From assembly GCA_964572955.1 (NCBI GenBank), contig CAZNGY010000001.1, positions 1 to 64,000 on the forward strand: DNA of 64,000 nucleotides, read 5' to 3'. How positions within the stretch are numbered: position 1 is the first letter of the stretch; the number at the start of each line of letters is the position of its first letter. This stretch comes from UBA3775 sp964572955. GTDB taxonomy: Bacteria > Bacillota > Clostridia > Lachnospirales > Lachnospiraceae. Shown here piece by piece: positions 59,448-64,000 of this stretch. The notes below the pieces were generated by a model. That model had not been told where the DNA came from. It saw only the letters and a list, made by a program, of their open reading frames with translations, and did no database searches. A program made the translations under genes and the position numbers.

Positions 59448-61670
59448 ATGAAGTTAAAAAAATGTATGGCAATAGCTGTAATTATGGCAATTACGATGGG
59501 GACTTTTGCAGGATGCGGCGAAAAAGAGGTTGTGCCGGGAAGTGATAATTTAACGGCAGGAAGTCAGCAGAAGCCTTCGGATGGGAATGACGCAGATTTG
59601 TATGTTAATGAGGACTGGGAATATGGTCAGGTTTCATTTGGCGGCGGCGGTTTTGTTACGGGGGTTTTTTCATCGGCTTCAAAAAATCTTTACTATGCAC
59701 GTACAGATGTCGGCGGTGCTTACAGATATGATGCGGCTAAGGGAAGATGGGAGTCAATAAGTACATCGGTTACGCAGGATGACAGGGGATATCTTGGAGT
59801 TGCCGGAATGGCAATTGATAAGAACAACTCATCACACATTATACTTCTCTGCGGAACTTCCTACTTCAGTGACGGCAAAACTGCTGTTATGATTTCGAAT
59901 GACGGCGGAACAACATATGATACGGTTGATGTGACGGAATTGATAAAGGTTGATGGTAACGGAATGGGACGTCAGAATGGCGAACGTATAGCATTTGACC
60001 CGGAAAATCCGTTGGTAGTATATGCAGGTGGATACAGCGGCGGTCTTATTAAGAGTACGGATGGCGGATATACATGGACAAAACTTGATGGATTTCCTGT
60101 AGAATCTACGGACAACGGAACAGGTGTTAACGGAATCGTTGTTGTTCCTGCGGCAGAGACCGGAGATGATAAAGCGAGAATTTATGTTTCTGTTTCCAGA
60201 AGCGGGGATACAAATATTTATGTGAGTGAAAATGAAGGCGAATCATGGGATGCAGTAGTGGCCCTTCCTATGGAATATATGCCTCAGCGTATAAAATCCG
60301 ATAATAACGGAAATCTGCTCATTACCTACGGAGGCAGTGAAGGACCTTGGAACGGCAGCGGCGGTGCAATATACAGATATTCAATTGCAGATGACAGGGC
60401 AACTGATATTTCAGTCGGTAATCTGAATATGGGAGATATTGTTTTTGATCCGTCAAATACGGACAGAATGGTTGCCTGTACTGAAAATGTTTGGAGCCTT
60501 CAGCCTAACGGTTCATATGGAGATGAGTTTTATGTAACCGAAGACGGCGGAGTGAGCTGGAGAAAACTGAATGATGTTATGAAAATGGACGAAACCAGGG
60601 CAGAATGGGTTGCAGATTATGCCATTCACTGGTGCGGAAGCATGATGTTGGATCCGTTTAATACGGATATGCTTATGGTTGTTTCAGGCAACGGTATTTT
60701 CAGATGTGACAATATATGGGACGAAGAACCGGAATTTTATTTCTTCTCAGAGGGCATAGAAGAAACGGTTCCTCTTGATGCAGTAAGTCTTAAGGATGGA
60801 ACTTTGGCTGTAGTAATCGGTGATTATGACGGCTTTGTGACAAATGATGTTACAAAACCGGCAACTTACCAGGAAAGTATCGGTGGAACAACATCCGGAA
60901 TTGCAATTTGTGCATCTGATACGGATTTTAGAATTAAGGTCGGAAATAATGATAAAAAACAGATGCTTATGTACACATATGATGGGGGTGAAACCTGGAC
61001 AAAGATAACAAATAAGCCGGTTTCAAAGCTTCTTCGCGGTGGAAGTGTGGCAATAAGTGCGGACGGTTCAAGGATTTTCTGGAGTCCGGATAATGAATTT
61101 AATTCATATTACAGTGATGATTTGGGTGAAACATGGAATGAAATTCAGGGACTTACCGCAGGATATTATATTTTTGCTGACCCAATGAATAAAAACTATG
61201 TATATGCATGTGCAAATGAGACGTTTTATGTAAGCAGTGACGGTGGAGAAACTTTTACAATTTCCGGACTTAATTATAATGCATATGACAGATTTGCAGT
61301 TGAGCCGGATGGCGAGGGAAAAATCTACGTTGCCTGTGGTCTCAGAGGTGTGCAGGTATCGGCGGATCACGGAACAAGTTTTACACAGCTTAATGTATCT
61401 TATGCAGAATCAGTAGGTCTGGGAGCAGGAAAAACAGAATCTGATCCATATGCAATTTATATTTACGGAAGACCTGTGGCAGGAGATAATCTCGGTATTT
61501 ATATGTCGTCTGATGGCGGTGAAAGCTGGGTGAGGGTTAATGATGATCTGCATAACTACGGAGGAACCGGTAATGCGGGAATGATTATCGGTGATTATGG
61601 AGTATATGGAAGATGTTATATGAGTACGGTAGGAATGGGTCTTGCCTATTTTGATTTAAAAGAAAAGTAA
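59448..61670 (+). CDS. GH74-like (xyloglucanase-type) lipoprotein
   Basis: 740 residues with a lipobox ending FAGC near residue 23. Repeated Asp-box segments (STDGGYTW, SENEGESW, TEDGGVSW, TYDGGETW, SDDLGETW, SSDGGESW) form two seven-bladed propellers. The opening SFGGGGFVTGVFSS and NLYYARTDVGGAYRYD are the hallmark of GH74 xyloglucan hydrolases. It would cut xyloglucan at the cell surface. The CE2-type esterase at 52552 is a second polysaccharide-active lipoprotein nearby. Confidence 0.9.
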   Translation: MKLKKCMAIAVIMAITMGTFAGCGEKEVVPGSDNLTAGSQQKPSDGNDADLYVNEDWEYGQVSFGGGGFVTGVFSSASKNLYYARTDVGGAYRYDAAKGRWESISTSVTQDDRGYLGVAGMAIDKNNSSHIILLCGTSYFSDGKTAVMISNDGGTTYDTVDVTELIKVDGNGMGRQNGERIAFDPENPLVVYAGGYSGGLIKSTDGGYTWTKLDGFPVESTDNGTGVNGIVVVPAAETGDDKARIYVSVSRSGDTNIYVSENEGESWDAVVALPMEYMPQRIKSDNNGNLLITYGGSEGPWNGSGGAIYRYSIADDRATDISVGNLNMGDIVFDPSNTDRMVACTENVWSLQPNGSYGDEFYVTEDGGVSWRKLNDVMKMDETRAEWVADYAIHWCGSMMLDPFNTDMLMVVSGNGIFRCDNIWDEEPEFYFFSEGIEETVPLDAVSLKDGTLAVVIGDYDGFVTNDVTKPATYQESIGGTTSGIAICASDTDFRIKVGNNDKKQMLMYTYDGGETWTKITNKPVSKLLRGGSVAISADGSRIFWSPDNEFNSYYSDDLGETWNEIQGLTAGYYIFADPMNKNYVYACANETFYVSSDGGETFTISGLNYNAYDRFAVEPDGEGKIYVACGLRGVQVSADHGTSFTQLNVSYAESVGLGAGKTESDPYAIYIYGRPVAGDNLGIYMSSDGGESWVRVNDDLHNYGGTGNAGMIIGDYGVYGRCYMSTVGMGLAYFDLKEK

Positions 61671-61680
61671 TTGCGTAGTG

Positions 61681-61715
61681 CAGGGCGGCAATGTATTGTT
61701 TGCCGTCCTGTTTTA
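61681..61715 (+). terminator. Terminator of the GH74 gene
   Basis: CAGGGCGGCA pairs with TGCCGTCCTG (one G-T pair) and is followed by TTTTAG. Confidence 0.7.
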
Positions 61716-61731
61716 GTTTGGAGGAATAACA

Positions 61732-62697
61732 GTGGCACCTTGTTTGTATATAATTATCCCATGTTATAATGAGGAAAAAGTCTTGCCGCTGACAAGCGGG
61801 CTTTTTTTGAAAAAACTGGAAGATATGGTAAAAAAAGAACTTGTCAGTGATGATAGCAGAATTTTGTTTGTGAATGATGGAAGTACTGATGGGACATGGG
61901 AGATTATCAGTAAACTTGCAGTCAAAAACAAGCATTACTGCGGTATATCCCAGAGCAGAAACAGAGGGCATCAGAATGCTGTTCTGGCAGGGCTTATGGA
62001 GGCAAAAGGAAATTGTGACATTACAATAAGCATCGACTGTGACGGTCAGGACGACATTGAAGCAATGGAACAGATGGTAAGTGAGTATCTTGACGGTGCA
62101 GAGATTGTTTATGGTGTCAGGAAAAACCGGAAATCAGACAGCTTTTTTAAGCGTACTACGGCACAGGGATTTTACCGCTTTATGAAAATTATGGGTGTGG
62201 AAACTGTGTATAATCATGCGGATTACAGGCTTATGAGCAGCAGGGTACTTAATGAATTTGCAGAGTTCAAAGAGGTAAATGTTTTTTTGAGAGGAATGGT
62301 TCCGCTTGTAGGATTTAAAAGTACCTGTGTTTATTATGACAGGCATGAGAGAACTGCGGGAGAAAGCCATTATCCGTTTAGAAAGATGGTTTCACTTGCA
62401 CTTGACGGTATAACGAGTCTTTCTATTAAGCCGGTAAGATGTATTACGGGACTGGGATTTGTGGTGGCACTGTTAAGTTTTATAGGAATAGTATGGAGTG
62501 TAATAGGCGCTGTTGTCGGAAATACAATCCAAGGCTGGGCATCAATGACATGTATTGTATGTTTTATTGGTGGAGTGCAGCTGCTGAGTCTCGGAATAAT
62601 AGGTGAGTATATCGGGAAAATCTATATGGAAACCAAACAGAGACCAAGATATATAATTAGTGACAGAACGAAAAATATGGACAAAAATCAGAGGTAG
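61732..62697 (+). CDS. GtrB/DPM1-like GT2 glycosyltransferase
   Basis: 321 residues, GTG start with GGAGG just upstream. The catalytic half has YIIIPCYNEEKVLP, FVNDGSTDGTW, GISQSRNRGHQNAVLAG and the metal motif SIDCDGQDD. Two membrane helices (about 235-300) follow, the arrangement of GtrB-like enzymes that load a sugar onto undecaprenyl phosphate. It probably supplies lipid-linked sugar for a surface polymer. No gtrA-like flippase is seen. The tex gene starts 2 bases after its stop. Confidence 0.9.
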   Translation: MAPCLYIIIPCYNEEKVLPLTSGLFLKKLEDMVKKELVSDDSRILFVNDGSTDGTWEIISKLAVKNKHYCGISQSRNRGHQNAVLAGLMEAKGNCDITISIDCDGQDDIEAMEQMVSEYLDGAEIVYGVRKNRKSDSFFKRTTAQGFYRFMKIMGVETVYNHADYRLMSSRVLNEFAEFKEVNVFLRGMVPLVGFKSTCVYYDRHERTAGESHYPFRKMVSLALDGITSLSIKPVRCITGLGFVVALLSFIGIVWSVIGAVVGNTIQGWASMTCIVCFIGGVQLLSLGIIGEYIGKIYMETKQRPRYIISDRTKNMDKNQR

Positions 62698-62699
62698 TT

Positions 62700-64000
62700 A
62701 TGAATATAGCAGCAAAAATTGCAGAAGAACTTTCAATCAGGGAATGGCAGACGGAAGCCGTAATTAAGCTTATAGATGAAGGGAATACGATTCCTTTTAT
62801 TGCAAGATACAGAAAGGAAGCACATGGCACACTTAATGATGAACAGCTGAGAAAGATTTATGAAAGACTTTGTTATCTTAGAAACCTTGAAGAACGCAGG
62901 GAAACTGTTTTAAGACTTATAGAAGCACAGGGAAAGCTTGATGATGAACTAAGGAAAAAGATTTGTCAGGCAGAAACACTTGTGGATATAGAAGATTTAT
63001 ACAGACCATATAAACAAAAGAAACGTACAAGGGCTATAATAGCAAAGGAAAAGGGGCTTGAACCCTTGGCAGACCTTATTTACATGCAGAAAACAGACTC
63101 GGTTACAAAAGAGGCAGGGAAGTATATTGATGCTGAAAAGGGAGTGAATTCTGTTGATGAGGCTATTTCTGGTGCGAAAGATATTCTTGCAGAAATGATT
63201 TCGGACAATGCAGAGTACAGGACATACATAAGAAATAAAACCAGGACAAAGGGTTTTATGGATGTATGGGCAAAGGATGAAAATGAAAAATCTGTTTATG
63301 AGAACTATTATGGTTTTCATGAATGTCTGAATAAAATTACGGGATATAAAATACTTGCAATTAACAGAGGAGAAAAAGAGAAGTTTCTTGTTGTAAAAAC
63401 AGAAGCTCCTGAAGACGAAATAATTACTTATCTTTCAAGAAAAATATTGAGAAATGAAAATGGTGAGTGTACGGAAATTCTGAATGAATCAATTAAGGAT
63501 GCTTATAATAGACTTATTTCTCCGGTAATTGAAAGAGAAATAAGAAATGAGCTGACTGAAAAGGCAGAGGAAAGTGCAATCGAGGTTTTTGGAAAGAATC
63601 TGACACAGCTGCTTATGCAGCCTCCGGTTTCAGGACAGACGGTGTTGGGATGGGACCCTGCCTTCAGAACAGGGTGTAAACTTGCGGTTGTGGATAAAAC
63701 AGGAAAAGTTCTTGATACGAGGGTAATATATCCGACTGCACCTACGAATGAAAAGAAAATACGTGATGCAAAGGAAACAGTAAAATCACTCATAAAAAGA
63801 TACAATATAAATCTGATTTCAATAGGAAACGGAACTGCATCAAGAGAATCGGAACAGATTGTGGTGGAATTGTTATCGGAGATAGAGGAAGATGTAAGTT
63901 ATATTATAACGAATGAGGCCGGAGCGTCTGTGTATTCCGCAAGTGAACTTGCGACTGAAGAATTTCCGGAATTTGATGTAGGACAAAGAAGTGCCGCATC
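62700..64000 (+). CDS. tex: Tex-family RNA-binding protein, 5' part (runs off the window)
   Basis: ATG 62700 begins MNIAAKIAEELSIREWQTEAVIKLIDEGNTIPFIARYRKE, the diagnostic start of Tex/YqgF-like proteins. The helical N-terminal region has IEDLYRPYKQKKRTRAIIAKEKGLEPLA, and the YqgF RNase-H-like domain begins near residue 320 (VLGWDPAFRTGCKLAVVD). The frame stays open to base 64000, giving about 433 of roughly 720 residues; the HhH and S1 domains lie beyond. Tex is a nucleic-acid-binding protein linked to transcription. Confidence 0.95.
   Translation, partial: MNIAAKIAEELSIREWQTEAVIKLIDEGNTIPFIARYRKEAHGTLNDEQLRKIYERLCYLRNLEERRETVLRLIEAQGKLDDELRKKICQAETLVDIEDLYRPYKQKKRTRAIIAKEKGLEPLADLIYMQKTDSVTKEAGKYIDAEKGVNSVDEAISGAKDILAEMISDNAEYRTYIRNKTRTKGFMDVWAKDENEKSVYENYYGFHECLNKITGYKILAINRGEKEKFLVVKTEAPEDEIITYLSRKILRNENGECTEILNESIKDAYNRLISPVIEREIRNELTEKAEESAIEVFGKNLTQLLMQPPVSGQTVLGWDPAFRTGCKLAVVDKTGKVLDTRVIYPTAPTNEKKIRDAKETVKSLIKRYNINLISIGNGTASRESEQIVVELLSEIEEDVSYIITNEAGASVYSASELATEEFPEFDVGQRSAA

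Overview
The window looks like chromosomal DNA of an anaerobic clostridium of the Lachnospiraceae type (Bacillota). The evidence is low G+C, strong AGGAGG ribosome sites, a SCIFF (six-cysteine) peptide with its radical SAM maturase, a clostridial selenium cluster, a FeoA-FeoB fusion, an Agr-type peptide locus and plant-polysaccharide lipoproteins (GH74, CE2). No rRNA, tRNA, CRISPR array or intact insertion sequence was seen.

Left edge (1-1376): debris of a prophage head module. A metallophosphoesterase C-terminus and a portal gene cut after about 146 codons run directly into a TPR-gene fragment. Next (1431-11778) comes a two-part locus that looks devoted to capturing an iron or heme-like ligand. 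The first operon encodes a heterodimeric ABC exporter-type pair, a DUF454 protein and an AraC regulator. The second encodes a membrane-anchored NEAT-like protein, a lipoprotein receptor, permease and ATPase of the siderophore/heme/B12 type, a small anchored protein and a secreted NEAT-like protein. Both operons carry the same 16-bp palindrome (GTTAG-N6-CTAAC), which suggests one regulator. This is the most promising candidate system here.

11.9-16.5 kb is a leftward thiamin operon (thiS-F-G-H-E-D) behind a TPP riboswitch and terminator. 16.6-20.3 kb is a TetR regulator divergent from a two-ATPase ABC exporter. 20.4-25.5 kb holds a zinc-ribbon membrane protein, a voltage-gated K+ channel, a polysaccharide deacetylase lipoprotein and a MATE pump. 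25.6-29.1 kb is a two-component system flanked by two paralogous small membrane proteins.

29.1-34.3 kb is an Agr-type quorum-sensing locus: a 44-aa AgrD-like precursor with its own leader and terminator, a PD-(D/E)XK-like orphan with an altered active-site motif, AgrB, and an opposing operon of two LytTR regulators around one AgrC-like kinase. 34.5-40.3 kb holds an FGGY kinase followed by selenium genes (selD, a cysteine desulfurase, YedE, a TusA/YedF-like protein, DUF3343). 40.3-44.0 kb is metal homeostasis: a CaCA antiporter behind a yybP-ykoY (Mn2+) riboswitch, and FeoAB. 44.1-51.1 kb holds an NSS transporter, an L,D-transpeptidase with C-terminal Ig-like repeats, a PflA-like radical SAM protein and the SCIFF pair.

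51.4-64 kb holds an uncharacterised coiled-coil protein, a CE2-type esterase, a Lys/Ala-repeat DUF6465 protein, two GT2 glycosyltransferases, a SleB-like hydrolase, LarE, a Lon-like AAA+ protein without a protease domain, a GH74 lipoprotein and the 5' part of tex. All assignments come from reading motifs by eye. No database search was possible.
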